From: Pseudomonadota bacterium
GTDB lineage: Bacteria > Pseudomonadota > Alphaproteobacteria > Acetobacterales > Acetobacteraceae
Assembly (NCBI GenBank): GCA_021849425.1
Contig: JAJZSY010000004.1
Location: 62,001-126,000, forward strand
Length of the DNA stretch: 64,000 bases
Direction of reading: 5' to 3'
Shown here: positions 39,479 through 49,121 of the stretch, piece by piece
Layout: the number at the start of each line of letters is the position of its first letter
Position numbering within the stretch: the stretch's first letter is position 1
Translations under genes and position numbers: made by a program
Notes under the pieces: generated by a model
The model's database searches: none
Seen by the model: the letters and a program-made list of their open reading frames with translations, nothing else
Told to the model about the DNA's origin: nothing

Positions 39479-42145
39479 ATGAATGCCATCGTCGTCGTCG
39501 AATCTCCGGCCAAGGCCAAGACGATCAACAAATATCTCGGCGACGGATTCACCGTGCTCGCCTCCTTCGGCCATGTCCGCGACCTGCCGCCCAAGGACGG
39601 CTCGGTGCGCCCGGACGAGGATTTCGCGATGTCGTGGGAGGAGGACGCCCGCGGCGACCGGCAGGTGGCCGCCATCGCCAAGGCGCTGAAAGGGGCGGAC
39701 ACGCTCTACCTCGCCACCGACCCCGACCGCGAGGGCGAGGCGATTTCCTGGCATGTCCGCGCCATGCTCGAGGCGCGCAACGTGCTGAAGGGCAAGCAGG
39801 TTCACCGCATCACCTTCAACGAGATCACCAAGTCGGCGGTGCAGGCCGCACTCCGCGCCCCGCGCGACCTCGACACCCCGCTGATCGAGGCCTATCTCGC
39901 CCGCCGCGCGCTCGACTACCTGGTCGGCTTCACCCTCTCGCCGGTGCTCTGGCGCAAGCTGCCCGGCAGCAAGAGCGCCGGGCGCGTGCAGTCGGTCGCA
40001 CTGCGGCTGATCTGCGAGCGCGAGGCCGAGATCGAGCTGTTCCGCCCGCGCGAATACTGGACCATCGAGGCCGAGTTCCGCACCCCGGCCGGCGCGCCGT
40101 TCCGCGCCCGCCTCACCCATCTCGACGGCCGCAAGCTCGACCAGTTCGACCTCGCCGACAAGGCGGCCGCCGATGCGGCGAAGGCGGCGGTGGAGCGCGG
40201 CGCGTTCAGCGTCGTCTCGATCGAGAAGAAGCGCGTCCGCCGCAACCCGCCGCCGCCCTTCACCACCTCGACCCTGCAACAGGACGCCTCGCGCAAGCTG
40301 CACATGACGGCGCAGGCGATCATGCGCACCGCCCAGCAGCTCTACGAGGGTGTGGAGATCGGCGGCGAGACGGTGGGCCTGATCACCTACATGCGAACCG
40401 ATGGCGTGCAGATGGCGCGCGAGGCGATCACCGCCGCCCGCCAGCAGGTGAAGGACGCGTTCGGCGCGAACTACCTGCCCGCCGCGCCGCGCGAATACCA
40501 GTCGAAGGCGAAGAACGCGCAGGAAGCCCACGAGGCGATTCGCCCGACCGATTTCACCCTCACCCCCGAGCGCGCCGCCCGCCACCTCTCGCCCGAGCAG
40601 GCGCGGCTCTACGAGCTGATCTACAAGCGCGCGCTGGCCTCGCAGATGCAATCGGCCGAGCTTGACCAGACCACGGTCGAGCTTGCCGATGGCGCCGGCA
40701 CCACGCTGCGCGCCACCGGCTCGATCCTCGCCTTCGACGGTTTCCTCAAGCTCTACCGCGAGGGGATGGACGAGGACCCGGAGGACGAAACCGCGCGGCT
40801 GCTGCCGCCGATGGCGAAATCCGACCCGCTCGCCGGCGGGCCGGTGGCCGCCGAACAGCATTTCACCCAGCCGCCGCCGCGCTTTTCCGAGGCCACCCTG
40901 GTCAAGCGGATGGAGGAGCTCGGCATCGGCCGCCCCTCGACCTATGCCTCGATCCTGACCGTGCTGCGCGAGCGCAACTATGTGCGGATGGAGAACCGCC
41001 GCTTCATTCCCGAGGATCGCGGCCGGCTGGTCACCGCCTTCCTGGTCAGCTTCTTCGCCCGCTATGTCGAGACCGGCTTCACCGCCAATCTTGAAGAGAA
41101 GCTCGACGAGGTCTCCGATGGCCGGCTCGACTGGCGGGCGGTGATGCGGGATTTCTGGGCCGATTTCTCCGGCGCCGTCGAGCAGATCAAGGATCTCAAG
41201 ATCTCCGACGTGATCGACGCGCTGGATGAGGAACTCGGGCCGCATTTCTTCCCCGCCCGCGAGGACGGGTCCGACCCGCGGGTCTGCCAGGCCTGCGGCA
41301 GCGGCCGGCTCGGCCTGCGGCTCGGCCGCTTCGGCGCCTTCATCGGCTGCTCGAACTATCCCGAATGCCAGTATACCCGCCGCCTCGCCGTCGAGGGCGG
41401 CGAAGACGAGGGCGACCAGCTGCGCGACGGGATGAAGCTGCTCGGCGAGACCGCCGAGGGCATTCCGGTCACGCTGCGGCGCGGCCCCTATGGCCTCTAT
41501 GTCCAGCTCGGCGAGCCGGACCCGGAGGACAAGAAGGCGAAGCCCCGCCGCGCCGCCCTGCCGCGCGGCATGAGCGGCGAGACGATCACGCTGGACCAGG
41601 CGATCGGCCTGCTCTCGCTGCCCCGCGTGGTTGGCGTGCATCCGGAAACCAAGCAGGAGATCCAGGCCGGCATCGGCCGGTTCGGCCCCTATGTGAAGAT
41701 GGGCCCGATCTTCGCCTCGCTCGACAAGGATGACGACGTGCTGGCCGTCGGCCTCAACCGCGCGGTGATGGTGCTGGCGAAGAAGCAGGAAGGCATCCGC
41801 GATCTCGGCCCGCACCCGAAGGACGGCGAGAGCGTGACCGCGCGCAAGGGCCGCTTCGGCCCCTATGTCCAGCACGGCAAGACGGTCGCGACCCTGCCGC
41901 GCGGCAGCGAACTCGGCGCGGTGACGCTGGACGAGGCGGTCGCCCTGCTCGCCGAGAAGGGCAAGACGCTGGCGCCGCGCGGCCGCAAGGGCGCCAAGCC
42001 GGCAGCAAAGTCGAAGGACGCGGCGGCGCCGAAAGCCGCCGCCAAGCCGAAACCAGCCGCGAAGCCGAAGGCCGCTGCGAAGCCGAAGGCGGCCGCCACC
42101 AAGGCTAAGCCTGCCGCCCGCAAGGCCGCGCGCTCCGGCGGCTGA
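39479..42145 (+). CDS. topA: DNA topoisomerase I
   Basis: 888-residue type IA topoisomerase that relaxes negative supercoils. TOPRIM at the N-terminus (VVVESPAKAKTI; DPDREGEAISWH), the active-site Tyr in GLITYMRTD, PGSKSAGRVQSVALRL, a four-Cys zinc finger (CQACGSGRLG...GCSNYPEC), further C-terminal repeats of the GRFGPYV type, and a Lys/Ala/Pro tail (KPKAAAKPKAAATKAKPA) resembling a histone H1 tail that probably strengthens DNA binding. ATG at 39479 lies 19 bp after dprA; the two are cotranscribed in all likelihood. Confidence 0.96.
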   Translation: MNAIVVVESPAKAKTINKYLGDGFTVLASFGHVRDLPPKDGSVRPDEDFAMSWEEDARGDRQVAAIAKALKGADTLYLATDPDREGEAISWHVRAMLEARNVLKGKQVHRITFNEITKSAVQAALRAPRDLDTPLIEAYLARRALDYLVGFTLSPVLWRKLPGSKSAGRVQSVALRLICEREAEIELFRPREYWTIEAEFRTPAGAPFRARLTHLDGRKLDQFDLADKAAADAAKAAVERGAFSVVSIEKKRVRRNPPPPFTTSTLQQDASRKLHMTAQAIMRTAQQLYEGVEIGGETVGLITYMRTDGVQMAREAITAARQQVKDAFGANYLPAAPREYQSKAKNAQEAHEAIRPTDFTLTPERAARHLSPEQARLYELIYKRALASQMQSAELDQTTVELADGAGTTLRATGSILAFDGFLKLYREGMDEDPEDETARLLPPMAKSDPLAGGPVAAEQHFTQPPPRFSEATLVKRMEELGIGRPSTYASILTVLRERNYVRMENRRFIPEDRGRLVTAFLVSFFARYVETGFTANLEEKLDEVSDGRLDWRAVMRDFWADFSGAVEQIKDLKISDVIDALDEELGPHFFPAREDGSDPRVCQACGSGRLGLRLGRFGAFIGCSNYPECQYTRRLAVEGGEDEGDQLRDGMKLLGETAEGIPVTLRRGPYGLYVQLGEPDPEDKKAKPRRAALPRGMSGETITLDQAIGLLSLPRVVGVHPETKQEIQAGIGRFGPYVKMGPIFASLDKDDDVLAVGLNRAVMVLAKKQEGIRDLGPHPKDGESVTARKGRFGPYVQHGKTVATLPRGSELGAVTLDEAVALLAEKGKTLAPRGRKGAKPAAKSKDAAAPKAAAKPKPAAKPKAAAKPKAAATKAKPAARKAARSGG

Positions 42146-42169
42146 GCCGGCCGCTTCCTGTTCGGCTTG

Positions 42170-43288
42170 CTATTCCGCCTCTGGACCGGGCCGGACGATC
42201 CGCCCGCCCGCGAGCGGCGCGGGCACGCCCGTCGTCTCCGGCAGCGAGAGCGGCAGCCCGCGCAGGGCGCGGACCGCGAGAAACCCGAAGCACTGCGCCT
42301 CCAGCGCGTCGCCATCCCAACCCGCCGCCTCGACCGGCTCGACCGGGGCGGCGAAGTGCCGGCGCAGCGCGTCCATGATCGCGGCATTGTGCCGCCCGCC
42401 GCCGGCCACCAGCACGCGCAGCGGCGGCGCCGGCAGCGGCGCGGCCGCGATCGAAGCGGCGGTGAAGGAAGCGAGCAGTGCCGCGCCGTCCTCGGCGGAC
42501 AATCCCTCCATCGCGTGCGCGAGGCGGGGTGAGAAGTGCAGCCGGTCGAGCGATTTCGGCGCCGGCCTCGCGAACCAGGGATCGTCCATCAGCCGCGCGA
42601 GCCGCGCCTGATCGACCCGTCCGGCGGCGGCCATGGCGCCGTCAGCGTCGAAGGCGGCGCCGGTGCGCAGCCGCACCCAGTCATCCAGCGGGCCGTTGCC
42701 GGGGCCGGTGTCGCAGGCGAGCACCTCGCCCCGCGGCCCGAGCCAGGTGATGTTGGCGACCCCGCCGATATTGACCACCAGCAGCGGCTTCTCCAGCGCC
42801 GCGGCGAGGGCGGCGTGAAACAGCGGCGCCAGCGGCGCGCCCTGCCCGCCGGCGGCGACATCGGCGCCGCGGAAATCATGCACTACCTTCAGCCGCGTCT
42901 TGTGCGCGAGATGCGCCGCATCGCCGATCTGCCAGGTCCGCCGCCGGTCGGGGTCGTGCAGGATGGTCTGGCCGTGGAACCCCACCACATCCGCCCGGCT
43001 CGCCACCATCGCCACCGCCTCGGCATGGCGGTCGGCCAGCAGGCGGTCGAGCGCGCGGAGTTCCGGGTCGTCGGCGGCAAGCCCTGGGGCGGCATCGAGC
43101 AGGGCGCGCAGCCGGGCGCGGAGCGGCTCTTCGTAGAACAGAGTCGCCGAGCGGCCGGTGGCGAGGATGCGCTCGCCATCGGTCCGGATCACCGCGGCGT
43201 CGACCCCGTCGAGCGAGGTGCCGCTCATCAGGCCGATCGCGTGCAGCGCGGCGCCGTCGTTAGCGGTCTGGAAACCTGTTTCGGGCAT
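42170..43288 (-). CDS. anmK: Anhydro-N-acetylmuramic acid kinase
   Basis: 372-residue kinase that opens and phosphorylates 1,6-anhydro-MurNAc in peptidoglycan recycling. GLMSGTSLDGVDAAVIR at the N-terminus, GFHGQTILHDP, VVHDFRGADVAAGGQGAPLAP, NIGGVANIT and DTGPGNGPLDDW are the family blocks. The start is at complement 43286-43288 (MPETGFQTAND). Convergent with topA, divergent from a GT87-like gene by 57 bp. Confidence 0.93.
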   Translation of the reverse strand: MPETGFQTANDGAALHAIGLMSGTSLDGVDAAVIRTDGERILATGRSATLFYEEPLRARLRALLDAAPGLAADDPELRALDRLLADRHAEAVAMVASRADVVGFHGQTILHDPDRRRTWQIGDAAHLAHKTRLKVVHDFRGADVAAGGQGAPLAPLFHAALAAALEKPLLVVNIGGVANITWLGPRGEVLACDTGPGNGPLDDWVRLRTGAAFDADGAMAAAGRVDQARLARLMDDPWFARPAPKSLDRLHFSPRLAHAMEGLSAEDGAALLASFTAASIAAAPLPAPPLRVLVAGGGRHNAAIMDALRRHFAAPVEPVEAAGWDGDALEAQCFGFLAVRALRGLPLSLPETTGVPAPLAGGRIVRPGPEAE

Positions 43289-43345
43289 GTCTTGCTTATC
43301 CGCCGCGGCGGCGGGGTTTACAAGCAGTGGAACAAAGGATCGGAC

Positions 43346-44587
43346 GTGGACCCTCGCGCGGCGCGCGGCAGCTTCCGCCCGGCGGTGAACGGGCGAACCT
43401 TCCTGCCCTGGCTGGTGCTCGGCATCGCCAGCCTCGCCTGGCTGGCGCCGGCGCGGGCGACGCTGCATCTGCTGGGCGTGATCGCCGCCGCCGTGCTGGC
43501 GGGCCGGCACGTGGTGCCGGCGGTGCTGCCGAGCGATTTCTTCGCCTTCTGGCCGGCCGCGCATATCGCCGTCTCGGCCGCGCCGGCGTCGCTCTACACG
43601 CCGTCGCGCTTTCTCGGCTGGACCGCGGCGCATGTGGGACCGGGGCTGCCGGGCTTCATGCAGTTCTTCTACCCGCCGCCGGCGCTACTCGCGATGCTGC
43701 CGCTGGCCCCGCTCGCACCCGGCGCCGGCCTGCTGGTGTGGACGATCCTGATCGCCCTGCCCTGCCCGTTCCTGCTGCGCCGCGCCGGCGCGCCCTGGCC
43801 GGTGATCGCGGCGGGGCTGCTCGGGCCCGCTTCGCTCACCGGCGTGTCGATCGGCGAATTCGGCCCGCTCTCGGGCTGCCTGTTCATCGCCGCCCTCGCC
43901 GCCGCATCGGCGCGGCGGAGGGACGCGGGGGCGCTGTTCGGCCTGCTCTCGCTCAAGCCGCAGGCCGGGCTGCTCGGCCCGGTCGTGCTGCTCGCCCGCG
44001 GCGACTGGCGGGGCCTTGCCACCGGCGCGGCGCTGGCCGCCGCCCTGGCCGCCGCGATCACCCTGGTCACCGGCCCGGCGATTTGGGCGGCGTGGCTCGG
44101 CCGCGGCATGGCGGCGGCGCACGCCCATCTCATCGCCCCGTTCCCGGCGGGCTACGAGCTGAACGGCGTTTCGGTGTTCTGGATGGCGCGCAGCCTCGGC
44201 GCCGGCGTGACGCTCGCCGGCGCGGCCCAGGCCGCCGCCGCGCTGGCTGCCGCGCGCTGGTGCTGGCGGGCCTGGCGCATCCCGGCGCCGGACCCGATTG
44301 CCCGCGCCGCACTCACCGTCTGCCTCACGCTGCTCGTCACGCCCTATGCCTATGTGAACGACATGACCGGGGTTTCGGTCATGACCGCGTGGCTCGCCTG
44401 GCGGCGCGGCCGGCTGGAGCCGGCGGATGCGCTGCTCTGGCTCTGGCCGGTGCTCGGCCCGCTGATGGCGAGCCTCGCGCATGCCGAGGTCGCCCCGCTC
44501 GCGATCCTGCTCGGCGCCCTGCGCGCCGCCCGCGCGGCCGGCGGAATTGGCACGCCGGCCCCCGCGTGCTACCCCGCGCCCATCTGA
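43346..44587 (+). CDS. Polytopic membrane glycosyltransferase, GT87/DUF2029-like
   Basis: 413-residue protein with about ten membrane segments. Start GTG at 43346 is preceded by AAAGGAT. After the first segment it has [13 protein letters not shown] and then a long periplasmic-type loop with [15 protein letters not shown]. The pattern (S)DF..FW.A......G....Y..............F.YPP is typical of GT87/DUF2029 enzymes that move sugars from polyprenyl-phosphate donors. The catalytic Asp is likely in SDFFAFW. The glycan target is unknown. It lies between anmK and tyrS, which are often direct neighbours in this class. Confidence 0.8.
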   Translation: MDPRAARGSFRPAVNGRTFLPWLVLGIASLAWLAPARATLHLLGVIAAAVLAGRHVVPAVLPSDFFAFWPAAHIAVSAAPASLYTPSRFLGWTAAHVGPGLPGFMQFFYPPPALLAMLPLAPLAPGAGLLVWTILIALPCPFLLRRAGAPWPVIAAGLLGPASLTGVSIGEFGPLSGCLFIAALAAASARRRDAGALFGLLSLKPQAGLLGPVVLLARGDWRGLATGAALAAALAAAITLVTGPAIWAAWLGRGMAAAHAHLIAPFPAGYELNGVSVFWMARSLGAGVTLAGAAQAAAALAAARWCWRAWRIPAPDPIARAALTVCLTLLVTPYAYVNDMTGVSVMTAWLAWRRGRLEPADALLWLWPVLGPLMASLAHAEVAPLAILLGALRAARAAGGIGTPAPACYPAPI

Positions 44588-44630
44588 AGACCCACAGGCC
44601 GATTGCGGCCACCCCGACCACGGCGGAACC

Positions 44631-45884
44631 ATGCCCATGAGCGATACCGGCGATTTCCTGCGCGAGGCAGAAGCGCGCGGCTACATTTTCCAGTGCACCG
44701 ACACCGAGGGGCTGCGCGAGGCGATGCGCGCCGGCCCGATCGCCGGCTATATCGGCTTCGACTGCACGGCCGACAGCCTGCATGTCGGCCACATGATCCA
44801 GATCATGATGCTCCGCCTGCTGCAGAAGCACGGGCACAAGCCGGTCGCCATTCTCGGCGGCGGCACCACCCGCATCGGCGACCCCTCGTTCCGCGAGGAA
44901 GCCCGCCAGCTCCTCACCGAGGAGCAGATCGCGCTCAACATGGCCGGTATCCGCGACAATATCGCCGCCTATCTGCGCTTCGGCGACGGCCCGTCCGACG
45001 CCATCATGGTCAACAACGCCGACTGGCTGGACACGCTCGGCTATATCGACCTGCTGCGCGAGGTCGGCGTGCATTTCAGCGTCAACCGCATGCTCTCCTT
45101 CGATTCGGTCCGCTCGCGGCTGGAGCGCGAGCAGGGCCTCACCTTCCTCGAATTCAACTACTCGATTTTGCAGGCCTATGATTTCCGCGAGCTGAACCGC
45201 CGCCATGGCGTGGTGCTGCAGATGGGCGGGTCGGACCAGTGGGGCAACATCGTCCAGGGCATCGACCTCGTCCGCCGCACCGACGGCAAGCAGGTCTATG
45301 GCCTGACCGCGCCGCTGATCACCACCGCCTCGGGGGCGAAGATGGGCAAGACCGCGGCCGGCGCCGTCTGGCTCTCGGCCGCACGGCGCAGCCCGTTCGA
45401 CTACTGGCAGTTCTGGCGCAACACCGAGGACGCCGATGTCGGCCGCTTCCTCCGCCTGTTCACCGACCTGCCGCTCGGCGAGATCGCCCGGCTCGAGGCG
45501 CTGCAAGGGGCCGAGATCAACGAGGCGAAGAAGATCCTCGCCACCGAGGCGACCGCGCTCTGCCACGGGCGCGCGGCCGCCGAGGACGCCGCCGAGACCG
45601 CGCGCCGCACCTTCGAGGGCGGCGAGGCGGCGGAGACGCTGCCGGGGATCGACATTCCCGCCGCCGAGCTTGCAGCCGGCATTCCCGCCTTCGCCCTGCT
45701 GGTTCGCGCCGGTCTTGCCGCCAGCAATGGCGAGGCGCGCCGGCTGATCCGCGGCGGCGGCGCGCGGCTGAACGACGCCCCGATCGCCGACGAGGCGCAC
45801 ACGGTCACCCTCGCCGACGTGATCGACGGCGCGGCCAAGCTCTCGGCCGGCAAGAAGCATCACCGCCTGGTCCGCCTGGCATGA
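44631..45884 (+). CDS. tyrS: Tyrosyl-tRNA synthetase
   Basis: 417-residue class I synthetase. HIGH-type motif H51-V-G-H54 ([10 protein letters not shown]), tyrosine pocket region [11 protein letters not shown] and [16 protein letters not shown]-type loop as KMGKT ([14 protein letters not shown]), and a C-terminal S4 domain ([19 protein letters not shown]). The KMGKT variant belongs to the alphaproteobacterial subset. ATG at 44631; an in-frame ATG at 44637 is possible. Overlaps sufE by ATGA. Confidence 0.96.
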   Translation: MPMSDTGDFLREAEARGYIFQCTDTEGLREAMRAGPIAGYIGFDCTADSLHVGHMIQIMMLRLLQKHGHKPVAILGGGTTRIGDPSFREEARQLLTEEQIALNMAGIRDNIAAYLRFGDGPSDAIMVNNADWLDTLGYIDLLREVGVHFSVNRMLSFDSVRSRLEREQGLTFLEFNYSILQAYDFRELNRRHGVVLQMGGSDQWGNIVQGIDLVRRTDGKQVYGLTAPLITTASGAKMGKTAAGAVWLSAARRSPFDYWQFWRNTEDADVGRFLRLFTDLPLGEIARLEALQGAEINEAKKILATEATALCHGRAAAEDAAETARRTFEGGEAAETLPGIDIPAAELAAGIPAFALLVRAGLAASNGEARRLIRGGGARLNDAPIADEAHTVTLADVIDGAAKLSAGKKHHRLVRLA

Positions 45885-46318
45885 GCGCGCCGCCCTTCGT
45901 CGTCCCCGCGCAGGAAAGTGCTTCCGCGGCGATCGCCGCCCTGCGCGACGAGCTGTTCCTGTTCGATGACTGGATGGACCGCTACCAGTTCATCATCGAG
46001 CTGGGCCAGGCGCTGCCCGCCTTCCCCGAGGCGCTGAAGACCGAGGAGCGGCTGGTGCCCGGCTGCCAGAGCCGGGTCTGGCTGGAGCCGAAGCTTGAAG
46101 GCGGCAAACTCTATTTCGCCGGCGCGTCGGACGCCGCCATCGTCAGCGGCCTCGTCGCCATGCTGTTGCAGGTCTATTCCGGCCGCACACCGGCGGAGAT
46201 CCGCGCGACACCGCCGGATTTCCTCAAGGACTGGGGGCTGATCGGCGCCCTGTCCGGCAATCGCGGCAACGGTGTTGCGGCGATGGCCGAGCGCATCCAG
46301 CGCTTCGCCGCCTCATGA
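45881..46318 (+). CDS. sufE: Cysteine desulfuration protein SufE
   Basis: 145-residue SufE, which takes persulfide sulfur from the cysteine desulfurase SufS and hands it on for Fe-S cluster assembly. The acceptor Cys lies in [12 protein letters not shown]; the family blocks [16 protein letters not shown] and YSGRTPAEI are present. The start overlaps the tyrS stop. No suf operon is in the window. The stop abuts the convergent GT2 stop within TCATGA, a 6-bp overlap. Confidence 0.92.
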   Translation: MSAPPFVVPAQESASAAIAALRDELFLFDDWMDRYQFIIELGQALPAFPEALKTEERLVPGCQSRVWLEPKLEGGKLYFAGASDAAIVSGLVAMLLQVYSGRTPAEIRATPPDFLKDWGLIGALSGNRGNGVAAMAERIQRFAAS

Positions 46319-47296
46319 CCCCGGCGACGAATCGCCGCCGCTGATCCCGCGCACGATATAGAGCGGCCGCTGCTTGCTCTCTTCATAGAGCCGGCCGAGA
46401 TATTCGCCGATCATGCCGAGGGCGATGAGCTGCACCCCGCCGAGGAACAGGATGGCGACCAGCAGCGAGGGATAGCCCTGCACCGGATTGCCATAGACGA
46501 GCTTGCGAAAGATCGTCACCGCGGCATAGACGAAGGCAAACAGCGAAACGGCGAAGCCGAGATAGGACGCCAGCCGCAGCGGCGCGCTGGAAAACGAGGT
46601 CACCCCCTCCAGCGCGAAATTCCATAGCTTCCAGTAGGTCCAGCTCGTCCGCCCGGCATGGCGCGGGGCGCGGTGATAGGTGATGGTGGTGGTGCGGAAG
46701 CCGATCCAGGCGAACAACCCCTTCATGAACCGCCGCCGCTCCGGCAGCCGCTTCAGGGCCTCCAGCGCCGGCCGGGCGATCAGGCGGAAATCCCCGGTAT
46801 CGCGCGGGATCGGCACGTCGCTCAGCCGGTTCATCACCCGGTAGAACATATGCGCGGTGAAACGCTTCACCGCGCCGTCGCCCTCACGCGAGACCCGCGT
46901 GGCGTTGACCACGTCGTAGCCCTCGCGCCATTTCGCGAGCAGCGCCGGAATCGCCTCGGGCGGGTCCTGCAAGTCGGCGTCGAGTGGAATCGCCACCGCG
47001 CCGCGCGCATGGTCGAGCCCGGCGGTCAGCGCCGCCTCCTTGCCGAAATTGCGCGACAGGTCGATCACCCGCACCCGCGCATCGCGCGCAACCAGGCCCT
47101 GAAGGGCGCCGAGCGTCGCGTCGCGGCTGCCGTCATTCACGCAGACCAGCTCCCAGCTCTCGCCGCTGCCGTCGAGCACGGCGGCGAGCCGCTCGTAAAG
47201 CGGCGCCACATTGCCGGCCTCATCGTGAAACGGCACAACGACCGAAACCGTGACCGGGCTTGCCTGTGCCGACACGATCTTTTCCTCCTGCGCCAT
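46313..47296 (-). CDS. GT2 glycosyltransferase, polyprenyl-phosphate sugar synthase (GtrB/DPM1-like)
   Basis: 327-residue protein: GT-A catalytic domain (VSVVVPFHDEAGN; CVNDGSRDAT; DADLQDPPEAIP with the metal-binding DxD; RFMKGLFAWIGF) followed by two C-terminal membrane helices (LASYLGFAVSLFAFVYAAV; LLVAILFLGGVQLIALGMIGEYLGRLYEE). Such enzymes make undecaprenyl-phosphate hexose that GT87/GT39-like transferases use. The chosen start is complement 47294-47296 (MAQEEKIVS), but an upstream in-frame Met at about 47348 with AAGGAG further upstream is also possible. It lies downstream of the DUF2142 gene on the same strand. Confidence 0.85.
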   Translation of the reverse strand: MAQEEKIVSAQASPVTVSVVVPFHDEAGNVAPLYERLAAVLDGSGESWELVCVNDGSRDATLGALQGLVARDARVRVIDLSRNFGKEAALTAGLDHARGAVAIPLDADLQDPPEAIPALLAKWREGYDVVNATRVSREGDGAVKRFTAHMFYRVMNRLSDVPIPRDTGDFRLIARPALEALKRLPERRRFMKGLFAWIGFRTTTITYHRAPRHAGRTSWTYWKLWNFALEGVTSFSSAPLRLASYLGFAVSLFAFVYAAVTIFRKLVYGNPVQGYPSLLVAILFLGGVQLIALGMIGEYLGRLYEESKQRPLYIVRGISGGDSSPGS

Positions 47297-47423
47297 ACGC
47301 CGGCGCCATTTACCTGTGCGCGCCACGAGCGCGGCATCCGGCGCCATCACAACCAGAGCGCGAGTTGCTCCTTTTACCGACAAACCGGCGCCGCGGCAAA
47401 CCGGCGCCTCTCCCGGTTCGGGC

Positions 47424-47453
47424 AACGATCAGTAAAAGAAACGATCAGTAAAA
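47424..47453. repeat. 15-bp tandem duplication at the DUF2142 gene stop
   Basis: AACGATCAGTAAAAG occurs at 47424-47438 and again at 47439-47453. The second copy holds the stop codon (TCA on the plus strand, 47445-47447) and last residues of the DUF2142 gene; the first copy is downstream, untranslated. Confidence 0.85.
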
Positions 47454-48920
47454 GATCCGGGCGAAGATCTGCGGCAGAACGGCGAGATCGGCCAGCGCCA
47501 TGACCACCGCCGGCAGCGCGGCCAGCGTCTCGATCGCCCGCCGCCCATCCTCACTGCCCGGCGCCCAGCCCGGACCGGGCCGAACGAATGCCAGAAACGG
47601 CAGGATCACCAGGAAATACCGCCCCTGGATGCCGTCGATCCGGTCATACCCGGTATAAGTCCAGCTCAGATAGACCGCCATCATCACCGCCCACACGCTG
47701 CCCAGCACCAGCAGCGCGGCGAGCCCGGCATCGCGCGCCGCGCGGCGTTCGGCGGGGCCGGCAAGCATCGTGCCGATGAAGGCGGCGAGCAGGGCGAGGC
47801 CCCATCCCCGATATTGCCAGCGTGGCAGCGTGACCGAAAGCCAGCCGAGAACGCCGATCGCCTCGCGCAGGTAGACCAGCGCATGCGCGGCGAGGTCGCG
47901 AACCGGCAGCAGGAGCGCCGCGCCGGGATGCGCGATGAGGCCGCGCAGATTGTCGGCCGGATCGACTGAGGTGAACAGCAGGTCGTGCGGTCCGGGCCAG
48001 AGCGGCCCCGGATGATAGGGGGGCGCGTAATAAAGCGGGGCGGAGGCGACATGTCGGATGACGACGATCCAGATCAGCGGCGGCACCGCCAGCAGCGACA
48101 GCCGAACCAGGAGAGCGCGGCGCCGCGGCTGCGCCAGCGGCAGCAGGCCGAGGAACAGCAGCAGCCCGTAGGGCGGCTTGGCCATGATCACGAGACAGAG
48201 CAGCAGGGCGGCGAGCCGGCGCCGGCCCGGTTCGCGCGCCGGATCGCTTGTCAGCAGCGCCGCCGCCAGCGCCGCCGCGCCGATAAGCTGGCCGTCGATA
48301 TCGAAGGAGGCGGCCAGCGACATCGTCATCGGCAGCATCTGCGTCGCGAAGAGCAGGGCATGACCCCACCGTGCGAGCGCCAGCGCCGCGGCCCCCATGG
48401 CCAGAAACGCCGCCAGCATCATGACCCGGCCGAGCAGCACCGTCCGCCAGGGAGACAGGCCGGCGAGCCGGCCGAACCCGAGCCCGATCGTCGCCGGAAG
48501 ATAAAGCGCCGGAAAATAGGTGACGGTATTCGGGCAGTCGAAGAACGTCGTGCGGCGGGACCACCGCACCGCCCGCGCCTCGGCCATTTGCGCCGGCGAA
48601 ACCCGCTTGTTGCCGACCCCGTGCTCCAGCATCACCTGCCAGATTCTGACGGTGGCGATATCGGTGATCACCCCGGAAAAGACCTGGTGCAGGTGGGGAT
48701 GGCTGACCCGATGGCCGAGAAGCTGACCGTAGAGCAGCCCGTCGGCGCGGGCGAGCTGGGTCGGCTCGTCGGCCACCTGGCCGATCGGCGTGAGGAAGGC
48801 CAGCTCGGCGCCGGTGGCCAGTCCGAAACAGAGGAACAGCGCAACCAGCCGGCGCGGCCGGGCCAGGGTGCAGATCAGGGACCAGAGGCGCCGCAAAAGG
48901 CGCAGGAGATGGTTCGACAA
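47445..48920 (-). CDS. DUF2142 family polytopic membrane protein
   Basis: 491-residue protein with about eleven predicted membrane segments and the family pattern IGQVADEPTQLARADGLLYGQ, the acidic periplasmic loop typical of polyprenyl-phosphate-dependent GT-C enzymes. TFFDCPNTVTYFPALYLPA and YTGYDRIDGIQGRYFLVILPFL are further family blocks. The start appears to be TTG (complement 48918-48920): no ATG or GTG lies in frame before the first membrane segment. It pairs with the neighbouring GT2, a donor synthase, suggesting a glycan-decorating module. The substrate is unknown. Confidence 0.8.
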   Translation of the reverse strand: MSNHLLRLLRRLWSLICTLARPRRLVALFLCFGLATGAELAFLTPIGQVADEPTQLARADGLLYGQLLGHRVSHPHLHQVFSGVITDIATVRIWQVMLEHGVGNKRVSPAQMAEARAVRWSRRTTFFDCPNTVTYFPALYLPATIGLGFGRLAGLSPWRTVLLGRVMMLAAFLAMGAAALALARWGHALLFATQMLPMTMSLAASFDIDGQLIGAAALAAALLTSDPAREPGRRRLAALLLCLVIMAKPPYGLLLFLGLLPLAQPRRRALLVRLSLLAVPPLIWIVVIRHVASAPLYYAPPYHPGPLWPGPHDLLFTSVDPADNLRGLIAHPGAALLLPVRDLAAHALVYLREAIGVLGWLSVTLPRWQYRGWGLALLAAFIGTMLAGPAERRAARDAGLAALLVLGSVWAVMMAVYLSWTYTGYDRIDGIQGRYFLVILPFLAFVRPGPGWAPGSEDGRRAIETLAALPAVVMALADLAVLPQIFARIFY

Positions 48921-49121
48921 TGGAAATGTCCAAATCCAGCATGCGGGCCTCGCCGCCGCGCCGGGCGGCGGACTTCGGCTCCGGATAATGACCGGACTAT
49001 GTGCGTGGGGTGAAGGAATGGCAAGCCGGCCGGCGCAAGGGCGCCAGCGGGCGCGCGGCCGCGTTGCCTTTACGCCACTTGTTTGCCAAGTGAGGCCGCA
49101 CCTTCAACCGCCGGAGCCGCC

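Noticed and set aside
39371-41875. 834-codon open frame on the minus strand
   Set aside because: Antisense to topA with no recognisable domain.
47297-47425. N-terminal extension of the GT2 gene to complement 47425
   Set aside because: The extra residues have no family similarity pattern and precede the normal GT2 opening; kept only as an alternative start.
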